DNA of 64,000 nucleotides, from the NCBI RefSeq assembly GCF_002013915.1, contig NZ_MBTF01000001.1, positions 62,001 to 126,000 on the forward strand. The letters are read 5' to 3'. Position 1 is the stretch's first letter, and each line of letters opens with the position of its first letter. Made by a program: the position numbers and the translations under genes. This DNA comes from Mucilaginibacter pedocola. GTDB taxonomy: Bacteria; Bacteroidota; Bacteroidia; Sphingobacteriales; Sphingobacteriaceae. The notes below the pieces were generated by a model that ran no database searches, had not been told where the DNA came from, and saw only the letters and a program-made list of their open reading frames with translations. Below are positions 51,705-61,028 of the stretch, in pieces.

Positions 51705-51727
51705 CAGAAATTTGAGACATTTGGGCG

Positions 51728-54265
51728 ATGATAGAGGAATACCTGCTGCAGGGGCGTAATACTGCCAAACCATCTTTTGATGAGCTTGCCGCTCCGGGTG
51801 GCCTTGTGCGCGACCATTGGAAGAAACTGGCCCATGCTTACGATGAGCTGGGTCTGGATAAAATGGAGCAGCGCAGCAGGGAGATAAGCCAGGAACTGCG
51901 CGATAACGGTGTTACCTACAACGTATACAGCGACCCCGACGGCATCAACCGACCCTGGAAGCTGGACCCCGTGCCCATGGTTTTTAGCCAGCAGGAATGG
52001 GAGCACATAGAGAAAGGGTTAAAACAACGCGCCGAATTGTTGAACCTGATATTGGCTGATATTTATGGCGAGCGCAAACTCATAAGCGAAGGTTTTATCC
52101 CTTTCGACCTAGTGTTTTCGCATAAGGGTTTTTTGCGGCAGGCCGATAAGGTAAAGGTACCCGGAAAGTTTCAATTGCTGCAATACTCCGCCGACTTAGT
52201 GCGTGGCCCCTTGGGCAAAATGTGGGTACTGCACGACCGTACCGACGCACCATCGGGCGCGGGCTACACGCTGGAGAACCGCGCCGCCATGACACGCGTA
52301 TTCCCCGACCTGATACGCGAGAACCAGGTGCGTAAGATATCCTCTTACTATCAAACTTTAAAAAATACCCTAACGCGTTTATCCCTTCAAAATAAAGAGA
52401 ATCCGCGTGTGGTATTGCTATCCCCGGGTACGGCTAACGAAACTTATTTTGAGCACGCCTACCTTGCTTCCTCGCTTGGTTTTACGCTTGCCTTTGGGCA
52501 GGACCTTACCGTGAGTGATGGTTACGTTTGGCTGAAAACCCTGCGTGGGCTTGAAAAAGTGGACGTGATAGTACGCCGTGTAGACGACGTGTTTTGCGAC
52601 CCGTTGGAATTTATGGGCGATTCGCACCTTGGCGTAGTTGGGTTGATGGAAGCTGTTCGTCAAAAGAAGGTGACCATCATCAATCCGCTGGGCTGCCGTA
52701 TACTGGAGAACCCCGGGCTGATGGCCTTTTTACCCCGCCTTTGCCGTCGCCTGTTGAACGAAGAATTGATATTACCATCGGTAGCTACCTGGTGGTGCGG
52801 ACAGGAAAAAGAGAAGCGCTATGTGCTTGACAATTTGCCGTTCCTCATCGTCCGATCGATATACCGCAGTAACGAGAACCGGCCCTACATTGGCAGCGAA
52901 CTCAGCAAAAAACAAATCGAAGACCTTAAAAAAGAAATTAATACCCGCCCGTACCTGTATGTGGCGCAGGAAGTGGTGAGTTTTAGCACTACGCCATCGC
53001 TTATTGGTAATAATTTGGAGGCCTGCAATGCTATTTTCCGCAGCTACATTGTGGCGGATATGGAGAAGCAGGAGTACCACGTGATGCCGGGCGGGCTGTC
53101 GCGTAGCTTCCCTACAAAAGGCGAGTTTATTATATCTAACCAATCGGGCGGTATTAGTAAAGATACCTGGGTGCTGGGCCCATCGCCACGAAACGAGAGC
53201 GTAGCACCCGTAAACCAACCTGTGCTAAGGCAGCTAAAAAATGTATTGCCGAGCCGCACCGGCGAGAGCTTGTTTTGGCTGGGCCGCTACCTCGACCGCG
53301 CCATTAGTAACGTGCGTATGATGCGCATAGTTTTGAAGATATACAACGAACGCGACGACGAGGTACACCCCGAAACCAACCAAACCCTGGTGATACTGCT
53401 GAAAAGCCTGAGTGCCCTGACGGGGACATTGCCGGGCTTTACCGCCATCGACCAGCTTAAGCTAAGGCAGCCTGAGCAGGAATTGCTATCGCTTGCTGTA
53501 GAAACCGCAAGGGCGGGTACATTGGCGCAGTCGTTGCAGTCCTTTCTCAGCAATGGTTACGCCGTGCGCGACAGGCTGAGTTTAGATACCTGGCGAATTT
53601 TGGACAGCATATCCGAAGAGTTTGAGCTGATGAAGGAGAATGGTAAGGATTTGGGTAAGATATACCACAACCTCGACCAATTCATTATTAAGTTGATGGC
53701 CTTTATAGGGCTGAATAATGACAACATGACGCGGGCATCCAGCTGGCGCTTGCTGAATATCGGGCGGTTTTTAGAGTCGTCGGTTAACACCTGTACCTTG
53801 TTGCAGGCAGCTTTGGCCAATAATGTTGCACCGGATGTAGAAAAGCAACTGATGGAACTGGTGCTGATGTGTAACGAAAGTTTGGTTACCTACCGCTACC
53901 TGTACCGCTCTACTTTGCAAATGCAGGGTGTAATTAACCTGTTGCTGGTGAACGAAGATAACCCCAAGTCAGTAGCCTTTTTAATATCTAAAGTTGATGA
54001 GCATTTGGCCCACCTGCACAACGGGCAACCTGATGGCGGCCTTAGCCCTGCGCAAAAGAAATTATTGGAAGCATTAACCATGATCCGCCTTTGCGATTTG
54101 AGCCAACTGATGGCATCGGGCAATAAAAAAGAATTGAGCGATCTGTTGGGGCGCTTAATAGTGTTATTGGGCGAGGCTTCTACCTTTATCTTCGAGAATT
54201 TCTTTAGCCCTACACAAAGCCAGTACAGTTTTGTAAAAAGCAACAACAGCCTGCCCGAGTTATGA
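51728..54265 (+). CDS. Circularly permuted ATP-grasp plus alpha-E fusion protein
   Basis: An 845-residue protein. Residues 1-480 form the circularly permuted ATP-grasp type 2 (DUF404/DUF407) domain with NVYSDPDGINRPWKLDPVP, YTLENRAAMTRVFPDL and MPGGLSRS; residues 510-840 form the all-helical alpha-E (DUF403) domain starting at LPSRTGESLFWLGRYLDRA. In other bacteria these two are often separate genes; here they are fused, as in many relatives. ATP-grasp enzymes form amide bonds through acyl phosphates, so with the transglutaminase neighbours a peptide synthesis, transfer or trimming pathway is predicted. Product and target are unknown. Confidence 0.93.
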   Translation: MIEEYLLQGRNTAKPSFDELAAPGGLVRDHWKKLAHAYDELGLDKMEQRSREISQELRDNGVTYNVYSDPDGINRPWKLDPVPMVFSQQEWEHIEKGLKQRAELLNLILADIYGERKLISEGFIPFDLVFSHKGFLRQADKVKVPGKFQLLQYSADLVRGPLGKMWVLHDRTDAPSGAGYTLENRAAMTRVFPDLIRENQVRKISSYYQTLKNTLTRLSLQNKENPRVVLLSPGTANETYFEHAYLASSLGFTLAFGQDLTVSDGYVWLKTLRGLEKVDVIVRRVDDVFCDPLEFMGDSHLGVVGLMEAVRQKKVTIINPLGCRILENPGLMAFLPRLCRRLLNEELILPSVATWWCGQEKEKRYVLDNLPFLIVRSIYRSNENRPYIGSELSKKQIEDLKKEINTRPYLYVAQEVVSFSTTPSLIGNNLEACNAIFRSYIVADMEKQEYHVMPGGLSRSFPTKGEFIISNQSGGISKDTWVLGPSPRNESVAPVNQPVLRQLKNVLPSRTGESLFWLGRYLDRAISNVRMMRIVLKIYNERDDEVHPETNQTLVILLKSLSALTGTLPGFTAIDQLKLRQPEQELLSLAVETARAGTLAQSLQSFLSNGYAVRDRLSLDTWRILDSISEEFELMKENGKDLGKIYHNLDQFIIKLMAFIGLNNDNMTRASSWRLLNIGRFLESSVNTCTLLQAALANNVAPDVEKQLMELVLMCNESLVTYRYLYRSTLQMQGVINLLLVNEDNPKSVAFLISKVDEHLAHLHNGQPDGGLSPAQKKLLEALTMIRLCDLSQLMASGNKKELSDLLGRLIVLLGEASTFIFENFFSPTQSQYSFVKSNNSLPEL

Positions 54266-54308
54266 GGACTATTGGTTTGAAATTGAATGCCCTAAGCAAT
54301 AGCTTGTT

Positions 54309-55181
54309 ATGAAATTCAGGATAACGCACATCACCCGCTACGAGTACCAATTACCCGTATCATTATGCCATAATTTGGTATACCAGGTGCCTGTTAACCA
54401 TAGTTTTCAGCAGGTAGATAAGGTGAATTATAACATTCAGCCCGCGCCGCATTTTTTGGCTACGCGCGAAGATTTTTTCAGCAACAAATTCATCTACTTT
54501 TCGATAGAGGAGTTCCATAAAAACCTGAGTGTGGAGATAAAAAGCGAAGTAGAAGTTACCGAGCCGGTTTGGATAAACACCGTACCCAAAAATACCATGC
54601 CCTGGGAGGATGTGGCCATTTGGTTACGCAGCAGCGGCGCAGGCAGTGATATCAAGCAATTCTATCTCGAGTCGCCCCATATCAGCTTTATTCCGGGTGT
54701 TAAAGAATATGCTTTGGAATCGTTCACGCCGGGCAGGCCTATAATGGAAGCCATGCTGCACCTCAATTCGCGCATTTATAACGATTTTGATTTTACCCCA
54801 GGTTTCACCGACATCAGCACCAAACTGGAAGATGTTTTTTTATACCGAAAAGGTGTTTGCCAGGATTTTGCGCATTTTTCCTTAGCCTGCCTGCGTTCGA
54901 TTGGCTTATCTGCGAGGTATGTAAGTGGCTACATAGAAACCCTGCCGCCGCCGGGCAAGCCCAAATTATTCGGCTCGGATGCATCGCATGCCTGGATAGC
55001 GTTGTACATCCCCGGGGTAGGGTGGGTAGAGTTTGATGCCACCAACAATATGCTGGTGAATACGCTCCATATCCGCACCGCTGTGGGCCGCGATTTTGCG
55101 GACGTAGCCCCGCTGAAAGGAATCGTTTACAGCGGGGCCGGCCAGCGAATGTATGTTAATGTGGATGTAAGCAGGGTTTGA
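54309..55181 (+). CDS. Transglutaminase-like cysteine protease/transferase
   Basis: A 290-residue protein with an N-terminal bacterial transglutaminase-associated beta domain (KFRITHITRYEYQLPVSLC) and the papain-like core: Cys184 in RKGVCQDFAHF, His227 in DASHAWIALY, Asp243 in FDATNNM. The complete triad predicts an active amide-handling enzyme, possibly a peptidase acting on the peptide made by the ATP-grasp partner. It is the last gene of the three-gene operon and ends just before a palindromic repeat. Confidence 0.92.
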   Translation: MKFRITHITRYEYQLPVSLCHNLVYQVPVNHSFQQVDKVNYNIQPAPHFLATREDFFSNKFIYFSIEEFHKNLSVEIKSEVEVTEPVWINTVPKNTMPWEDVAIWLRSSGAGSDIKQFYLESPHISFIPGVKEYALESFTPGRPIMEAMLHLNSRIYNDFDFTPGFTDISTKLEDVFLYRKGVCQDFAHFSLACLRSIGLSARYVSGYIETLPPPGKPKLFGSDASHAWIALYIPGVGWVEFDATNNMLVNTLHIRTAVGRDFADVAPLKGIVYSGAGQRMYVNVDVSRV

Positions 55182-55184
55182 TTT

Positions 55185-55268
55185 GAATATCGAACGCCGA
55201 ACATCGAATGATGAAGTGAAAAAACATGTACTTCATTATTCGATATTCGAAATTCATCATTCGATATT
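55185..55268. repeat. ATATCGAA palindromic repeat (family E)
   Basis: GAATATCGAA...ATCGAATGATGAAG on the left and CTTCATTATTCGATATTCGA with CATTCGATATT on the right form a long imperfect hairpin with a 12-base loop, between two convergent genes, where it can also end transcription. Confidence 0.7.
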
Positions 55269-55277
55269 AATTTTTAG

Positions 55278-56381
55278 CTAATTCACCTTAGATGCAAAGC
55301 ACACCTTGTGTATAAAGGCCAGCTTCTCTACCACTTTTGGCTGAATAACAAAAGGGTACAGATCGTGGTTGCCCATGCTGCGGTTAATGCTATTAATGGC
55401 AAAGGTTAGCGGCAGCCACATATCCAGCAGCTTTTCAAAGTTTTGCTGCTCATACGGTTTGGCTTTTATTACGGCGTTGGCATGATCGCTTTTTTCGGCT
55501 ATGCGCGGGGCAACACTTACGCCAAAGGTATCTGCTGTTTCCAGTGTATCCATAATGTGCAGGTAATGTGCCCAGGTTTCGGCCCAGTCTTCCCAGGAGT
55601 GGGTAGTGGCGTATTCGCTGATGTAGTTCAGTCCCCAATCGGTCGGTGCGCCTTGTGCATAATGGCGTTGCAAGGCTTGTCCGTAATCCTCGCGTTCGTC
55701 GCCGAAGAGTTGGCGGTACTCGTCAATAAAGGGGCTGTTATCGATCAGCCTGTCCCAGTAATAATGCCCAACCTCGTGGCGGAAATGGCCCAGCAGCGTG
55801 CGGTAAGGTTCGTTCATTTCCTTGCGGAAAAGCTCGCGTTTGTCATCATCGGCTTCGTTGATATTGAGGGTGATCAGCCCGTTCTCGTGGCCGGTAAGTA
55901 CGCGTTGAGCGGCATTAAAATCGGTTAGGAAATCGAAGCTAAGCCCTGTTTCCGGGTTCTCGAATTTGCTTACCAGCGGCAACTTCATTTCCAGCAGGCT
56001 ATAAATAAGGCGGTGCTTGGCAGCTTCTATTAATCCCCATTGGCGCACGTATTCGGTGTTGGTAAGGTCGGGTACTATGTGGTTCAGTTCGCAGGCACGG
56101 CAATAGGTTTTGGGGCTTTCGGCAGGTATCAGCCAATTGCAAACGCCATATTGGTAATTGGCGCAGTACTTAAAGGCAGGTTTTGGGTTATTGCCGAAGA
56201 GTTTGCCCAGCAAAGGTTTCTTATCCGCAGCTTGTAGCGTATAGGTCATGTTCTCGCCCGGCTCCAGGGTTGCAAGGTTCAGGGTTTCTGGTATAAAACC
56301 AAGCGGGCTTTTGCAGCACTCGCAAAGGCTATTCTCAAAATATAATAGCTGGCCGCATTTGGTGCATTTAAATAATTTCAT
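55278..56381 (-). CDS. Zinc-ribbon zinc metallopeptidase (DUF2248-type)
   Basis: A 367-residue protein. An N-terminal zinc ribbon (KCTKCGQ, CECCKSPLG) and a second cysteine group (CANYQYGVCNWL, YCRACELNH) precede a zincin protease domain with HEVGHYYWD (His202, Glu203, His206). Proteases of this type are found next to the ATP-grasp/alpha-E/transglutaminase genes in many genomes and are thought to belong to the same pathway. It runs convergent to that operon here. There is no signal peptide, so it is cytosolic. Confidence 0.88.
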   Translation of the reverse strand: MKLFKCTKCGQLLYFENSLCECCKSPLGFIPETLNLATLEPGENMTYTLQAADKKPLLGKLFGNNPKPAFKYCANYQYGVCNWLIPAESPKTYCRACELNHIVPDLTNTEYVRQWGLIEAAKHRLIYSLLEMKLPLVSKFENPETGLSFDFLTDFNAAQRVLTGHENGLITLNINEADDDKRELFRKEMNEPYRTLLGHFRHEVGHYYWDRLIDNSPFIDEYRQLFGDEREDYGQALQRHYAQGAPTDWGLNYISEYATTHSWEDWAETWAHYLHIMDTLETADTFGVSVAPRIAEKSDHANAVIKAKPYEQQNFEKLLDMWLPLTFAINSINRSMGNHDLYPFVIQPKVVEKLAFIHKVCFASKVN

Positions 56382-56495
56382 GGCAGATGTAGGGGCTTTG
56401 TTTTAGATAGCCAGCGTTTTAACAGTATTAATAGCTTAGGGTTTTAAAGAATGTGAAATGGGGGCTTTGGGTGTTGATGTGCGGTGGGCGGGCGC

Positions 56496-56616
56496 AATTC
56501 CTTCCCTGAGGAAGGAGGAGGAAAGGGTTAGCGGCAAAGCGGAGCCGTACAGCATCTCGGCTAACCCCTCCCAGCCTTTGCGCTCAGGCAGCCGCACCCC
56601 TCCCCAAGGAGGGAAT
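56496..56616. repeat. CCCCTCCCCAAGGAGGG repeat (family B, copy 1)
   Basis: AATTCCTTCCCTGAGGAAGG at the left and CACCCCTCCCCAAGGAGGGA at the right, with CGGCTAACCCCTCCC inside. It lies in the 303-base gap before the HopJ-like gene, which holds nothing else recognisable. Confidence 0.7.
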
Positions 56617-56684
56617 TGTAAAATAAAACTGCACGACGTTTAGCCCCAATTTTTTTACTACTTTCAGCCCCATAATCTATCATC

Positions 56685-57026
56685 ATGAATCCGGACTTAA
56701 ACGCTTTACTTACAGCCTTAAAAGAAAATAACGTTGCCTTTAGCGAGGTGCTCAAATTCATCGACGAGCGCTATACGCATCAGCCAACAGCTTTCAAAAA
56801 CGGCGAAACCTATAACGAAGCTACCCAAAACCAGGGCAGCGCACGTGTATTTGCTTTTGCAAAACTGAACAACCTCGATCAGGAAGATACCCTGCAACTA
56901 TTCGCCGAACATTACCGCGATGTATTGGCTGACCCGGAAGGAACAGGGCACCAAAACATCCGCCAGTTCATGGCACATGGCTGGGCCGGGATAGTATTTG
57001 AAGGCGAGGCGCTTACCGCTAAATAA
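56685..57026 (+). CDS. HopJ-type protein of unknown role
   Basis: A 113-residue soluble protein with the HopJ family pattern: FIDERYTHQPTAFKNGETYN, NQGSARVFAFAKLNNLDQ and HQNIRQFMAHGWAGIVFEGE. The family is named after a Pseudomonas syringae effector, but it is widespread in bacteria without type III secretion, and no secretion genes are seen here, so a cellular housekeeping role is more likely. It is 8 bases from the SDR gene and probably co-transcribed with it. Confidence 0.88.
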   Translation: MNPDLNALLTALKENNVAFSEVLKFIDERYTHQPTAFKNGETYNEATQNQGSARVFAFAKLNNLDQEDTLQLFAEHYRDVLADPEGTGHQNIRQFMAHGWAGIVFEGEALTAK

Positions 57027-57034
57027 AGCAAGCC

Positions 57035-57838
57035 ATGAAGGAAGGATTTAAAGATAAGGTAGTTTGGATAACCGGTGCATCCTCTGGTATTGGCGAGGCT
57101 TTGGCTTACGCTTTTTCGGCGCAGGGGGCAAAGGTGATCATTTCCAGCAGGAGAGAGGCCGAACTGCAACGCGTGAAGAACGCCTGCGCAAATCCTAATC
57201 AAGTACAGATCCTTCCTTTAGACCTTACCGATACCGCCGGGCTGGAAGCCAAAGTGCCGGCAGCTATATCCCTGTTCGGGCATATCGATATCATGGTCCA
57301 CAACGGCGGCGTAACCACCCGCGGGCTGGCAGTTGATACCGCAATCGACGTGCATCGCCACGTTATGGAATTGGATTACTTCAGTTACATCATCCTTACC
57401 AAGGCGTTGCTGCCGCATTTTATCGAACGCAAAACCGGGCATTTTGTGGTGACCAGCAGCGTGATGGGTAAAATTGGAACACCGTTACGTTCGGCCTACG
57501 CGGCGGCCAAGCATGCTTTGCACGGGTATTTCGATTGCCTGCGCGCCGAGGTGACTAAACACGGCATCAAGGTAACGTTACTTACGCCCGGCTACATTCG
57601 TACCAATATTTACCTATCTGCAGTAACAGGGGATGGTAAAGTATTTGGTGACAAATCCGAACAAATAGATAATGGGCTACCTGCCGATAAAGCCGCTATG
57701 CAAATATTAAAAGCCGTTAAACGCGGCGCTTACGAATCCTACATTGGCAAATGGGGCGAGGAGAAGCTGGCTTTGCTGGTGAACAGGTTGCTGCCATCGT
57801 TGCTTATAAAAATCATCCCCGGGAAAGAGCCGAAGTAG
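57035..57838 (+). CDS. Short-chain dehydrogenase/reductase
   Basis: A 267-residue SDR. It has the NAD(P)-binding motif VVWITGASSGIGEALAYAF, the HNGGV stabilising motif and the catalytic Ser-Tyr-Lys: TSSVMGKIG followed by YAAAKHALHG. It resembles the DHRS7-like subgroup. The ISSRREAEL arginines suggest NADPH as cofactor. Substrate unknown; cytosolic or loosely membrane-bound because of a hydrophobic C-terminus. It follows the HopJ-like gene. Confidence 0.9.
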   Translation: MKEGFKDKVVWITGASSGIGEALAYAFSAQGAKVIISSRREAELQRVKNACANPNQVQILPLDLTDTAGLEAKVPAAISLFGHIDIMVHNGGVTTRGLAVDTAIDVHRHVMELDYFSYIILTKALLPHFIERKTGHFVVTSSVMGKIGTPLRSAYAAAKHALHGYFDCLRAEVTKHGIKVTLLTPGYIRTNIYLSAVTGDGKVFGDKSEQIDNGLPADKAAMQILKAVKRGAYESYIGKWGEEKLALLVNRLLPSLLIKIIPGKEPK

Positions 57839-57892
57839 GAGAGGTATTCTTTTGGCGCTATCCTTATATGAAGAACGCGGGACGGAAGTGCG

Positions 57893-58032
57893 ATTCCTTC
57901 CCTGGTCCGAAGGACTCCTATGGAGGGAAGGAGGAGGTAGGGGTTATTGTATATGCAAAGACACACAGCGTATCGGCTAACCCCTCCCTGCATTTGCGCA
58001 CCACCGCCGCACCCCTCCCCAAGGAGGGAATT
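57893..58032. repeat. CCCCTCCCCAAGGAGGG repeat (family B, copy 2)
   Basis: Same blocks as copy 1 (ATTCCTTCCCTGG, GGAGGGAAGGAGGAGG, CGGCTAACCCCTCCC, CACCCCTCCCCAAGGAGGGA) in the same orientation, so the HopJ-SDR pair is bracketed by direct copies. Confidence 0.75.
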
Positions 58033-58042
58033 TTGAAGAATC

Positions 58043-59260
58043 CTACCAATATTTCTTATCCAACAACCAAACGGCCAGATCCTTATTGTAATTAAAATAT
58101 GATTCCCCGGGCAATTTACCCGCAGGGTTGATAATAATTACCGGCACTTTTATTTCATAAACCGAACCATGGCTACGGTAGGTGGCAGGGAGTTCCTCTT
58201 CGGCATGGCCTTCCAAATCGCCAAATACAGTTGTTGAATCGCCAAAGGCTACCAAATCGCCTATGCGGTTGGCCGGTAAGGGGTATTGTTTGGCGGCTTC
58301 TGCTTTGGTGTATACGCTTTCGACGCCCTTTATTTTTGATAAAGCCTCCTTGACATTTGTTGCATCGGCTGTATTGTTAAGGTAGATATACGATGCGCCA
58401 CCGAAACCGCGGTGATGCTTCAGGTATTTATCCTTCTCGGCGCTTAGCGCGGCTTTCACTTTTACATTTTGCAGGAGCAAGGCTTTCTCTATATCAACGC
58501 AACGGCTTTTGTGGTTTACGTCGTGGTCGGCCGTGATGAGGATGGTGGCATCGGGCGCAACTTCGTGTATCTTTTTAAGGTAGCTATCGATAGTGCGGAG
58601 GTGTTTTATAGAGCTGCTATCGCTGGGTGCCCAGGTATGCATGGGGTAATCGGTAGTGTGCAGGTAGAGGCAGGCAATATCGGGGTGGTTCTCCAGCAGA
58701 TAAATACCGGCTTGCATGGTCCAGTAGTTTACTTCGGCGCTGTAAATGGGGGCGGGTTTGCCTATGCGGGCTATCCAGGTGCTGTCGGCGGTTTCGGGAG
58801 ATAATACAATATCGGCACCGGCAGGCAATAAAGTAGTGCTCTTTTTCTTGCTCGATATTAATGCCGATTTGATGCCGTAGCCCTTTAATTTTTGGAAGAT
58901 GGTAGGGGCAAGCACCAGTTTTTTATCCTCCAGATATTCGCCTTCACCCTTTTCGTTCAAATAGTAATTGCCGCTGATACCGTTCACCTCGGGGAAGGTA
59001 CCGGTGGCAATGGAGGTGTTATTAGCATTAGTAACCGTAGGCATCATGGCATTAACCTGTTTAAAAAAGCCGCCGTTGGTTATCATGCTTTTGAGGTAAG
59101 GCATGGGGGCGGTGTTAAAATAACTCATGCCGAAGCCATCCATCATAATAATTACCACCCGCTTGCCGTGGTTAAATATGATGGGCTTGCGTTGGGCAAG
59201 CGTGAGCTGGCAACAGAACAGGCAGGCAATTAGCAGGCCAAAGCAGTAAACACGTTTCAT
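58043..59260 (-). CDS. Alkaline-phosphatase-superfamily hydrolase (phosphodiesterase / phosphonoacetate hydrolase-like)
   Basis: A 405-residue secreted enzyme (signal peptide to about residue 22). The superfamily metal and nucleophile sites are seen: VVIIMMDGFGMSYF (metal Asp), MPTVTNANNTSIATG (the nucleophile threonine of the phosphonoacetate-hydrolase/NPP type), LHTTDYPMHTW, and ITADHDVNHK. It should cleave a phosphate diester or a phosphonate outside the cytoplasm, but the substrate cannot be named from sequence. It is transcribed alone, convergent to the SDR gene with a family B repeat between them. Confidence 0.85.
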   Translation of the reverse strand: MKRVYCFGLLIACLFCCQLTLAQRKPIIFNHGKRVVIIMMDGFGMSYFNTAPMPYLKSMITNGGFFKQVNAMMPTVTNANNTSIATGTFPEVNGISGNYYLNEKGEGEYLEDKKLVLAPTIFQKLKGYGIKSALISSKKKSTTLLPAGADIVLSPETADSTWIARIGKPAPIYSAEVNYWTMQAGIYLLENHPDIACLYLHTTDYPMHTWAPSDSSSIKHLRTIDSYLKKIHEVAPDATILITADHDVNHKSRCVDIEKALLLQNVKVKAALSAEKDKYLKHHRGFGGASYIYLNNTADATNVKEALSKIKGVESVYTKAEAAKQYPLPANRIGDLVAFGDSTTVFGDLEGHAEEELPATYRSHGSVYEIKVPVIIINPAGKLPGESYFNYNKDLAVWLLDKKYW

Positions 59261-59359
59261 GAGCTATTTTTTCGCGAAGTTATCCGCAGAAAGTATAGAT
59301 GCGATAGGTAGTAAAAAGATTTAACGGGATGGTAATGCCGGCTTAATATAAGAGTGATT

Positions 59360-60847
59360 TTATTCTGCTTTGTGCACCGGCAAAGCAAAATAAAAGGTGC
59401 TCCCTTTACCAGGTTCACTCTCGGCCCAAATTTTGCCGCCATGCAGTTTCACAATTTCCGAACAGAGGTAAAGCCCGATGCCAAAGCCTGCGATATGGTT
59501 GGCCTCTGCCTCTTTTACGCGGTAATAGCGTTCGAATAAACGCGGTAGGTCATCTTTACTGATGCCCGCTCCCTCGTCATGCATAGCTATTTCCACCCAA
59601 TTGCCGCTCAGTTTAGCATCTACGCGTATGGGCGAACCCGAAGGAGAATACTTTACAGCGTTGCTAAGCAGGTTGTTGAATACCTGGCTTATTTTTTCGC
59701 GGTCGGCATTTACCGTTAGGCCAGTTTGCGATTCAAACTCAATAGAGTGGGTCAGGATGCTTGCTTTCGCTTCATCTTCCACCTCCTTCATCAGAGCCGC
59801 AATATCAAATACCTCGTGGTCTATCTGTATCCGCCCCGATTCTAATCGCGATACATTCAGGAAGCCGTTGATCATGCGTGTCATTTTACCCAGTTGTACC
59901 CCGGCCCGGTCAAGCATGTCGGCAGCAACCGTGTCATTATTTTTAGCTGCCCGTTTTTGGGTGATCTGCACATAGCTTATCACCGAGGTAAGCGGCGTTT
60001 TCAGCTCGTGGCTCACCATGCTTATAAAATCGTTCTTGCGTTGCTCGTTCTCCTTTATATCACTGATATCCCGTGTAGTACCTGCAATGGCTTCCACCTC
60101 TCCATCGGCATTAAAAACCGGCGAAAAAATATAATCGTACACGCGCCTGCCCAGGGTGGCATGCGGGAAAGCGACTTCGCCGCGTATGGCTTGTTTGGTA
60201 GCAATTACGTGGTCTATCTCTCGTTCGTGCATTTCGGCATGCCAGGGTTCGTAACCGTTATCGAGCAAACGTTTGCCCACGGCCTCGTCCCAGGTTTTCC
60301 CCCACATGGTAAGCAAGGCAGGGTTAGCAAAGGTAAAAACGTAATTGGGGTCGAATACATACACAAGGTCGGGGGTGTTAGATGTTACTATCGCGTTCAG
60401 GCGCCTTTGCTGCTCGGCTTCGTCGCGCGCACGTTTCAGGTCCTCTTCCATACGTTTGCGCGGCGTAATATCGCTCGCTGCGCCAAACCATTCCACAATT
60501 TCGCCATTATCGCCCAGTATTGGTACCGCTTTAGACGATGTCCAGCCTATGGTACCGTCGGCCTGCAAAACACGATGCTCTAACTGGAAAATATGCCTGC
60601 CGCGTATGGCGTCGTCAATGGCATCTTTCACAAATTGCTGATCGATAGGGTGGATGTATTTAGGCATCCAATCGGTAAGCGGTTCGCCCACGCCTGATAA
60701 AAAATCTCCGCCTTCCAATTGCCGCAGTACGGTCCAATCGGGGCTCATGCGATACACCACATCAGAGGTGGCCATTACCAGCGCACGAAACCTTTCCTCA
60801 CTTTCGCTAAGCTTTTTGAGGTTATCTGCTGGTAAATGATGTGCCAT
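59360..60847 (-). CDS. PAS-domain sensor histidine kinase
   Basis: A 495-residue soluble kinase without membrane helices. Two PAS/PAC modules (about 15-135 and 150-265) are followed by the dimerisation/phosphoacceptor motif FISMVSHELKTPLTS (His280) and a HATPase domain with NNLLSNAVKYSPSG, HDEGAGI and GFGIGLYLC. It senses an internal signal and phosphorylates a response regulator that is not encoded nearby. The start codon lies 181 bases from the true start of the divergent TonB receptor, and a long gene-overlapping frame on the opposite strand is not real there. Confidence 0.9.
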   Translation of the reverse strand: MAHHLPADNLKKLSESEERFRALVMATSDVVYRMSPDWTVLRQLEGGDFLSGVGEPLTDWMPKYIHPIDQQFVKDAIDDAIRGRHIFQLEHRVLQADGTIGWTSSKAVPILGDNGEIVEWFGAASDITPRKRMEEDLKRARDEAEQQRRLNAIVTSNTPDLVYVFDPNYVFTFANPALLTMWGKTWDEAVGKRLLDNGYEPWHAEMHEREIDHVIATKQAIRGEVAFPHATLGRRVYDYIFSPVFNADGEVEAIAGTTRDISDIKENEQRKNDFISMVSHELKTPLTSVISYVQITQKRAAKNNDTVAADMLDRAGVQLGKMTRMINGFLNVSRLESGRIQIDHEVFDIAALMKEVEDEAKASILTHSIEFESQTGLTVNADREKISQVFNNLLSNAVKYSPSGSPIRVDAKLSGNWVEIAMHDEGAGISKDDLPRLFERYYRVKEAEANHIAGFGIGLYLCSEIVKLHGGKIWAESEPGKGSTFYFALPVHKAE

Positions 60848-61028
60848 GCGGTTTTATAATGGTGGGGCTAAAGTATTCACAACGCTTTATTGGGGTAATA
60901 GTTCTGTTGTTTGGAAGATATATTCTGTTGCGGCGGCCTTTCGCCGATACAACCCGCCTGTTAATCGGCACTTGATCGCACAGGATGCGGTTTTAGAACA
61001 TCTTAGAGCACCCAAACGCGTTTACTCT

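Noticed and set aside
56685..57026. Type III effector
   Set aside because: The HopJ name comes from one plant pathogen; no secretion system is seen and the family is widespread in free-living bacteria.
60846..61028. Longer N-terminus of the last TonB receptor
   Set aside because: The frame is open, but a clear signal peptide starts at 61029 and the upstream part overlaps the start of the histidine kinase gene.
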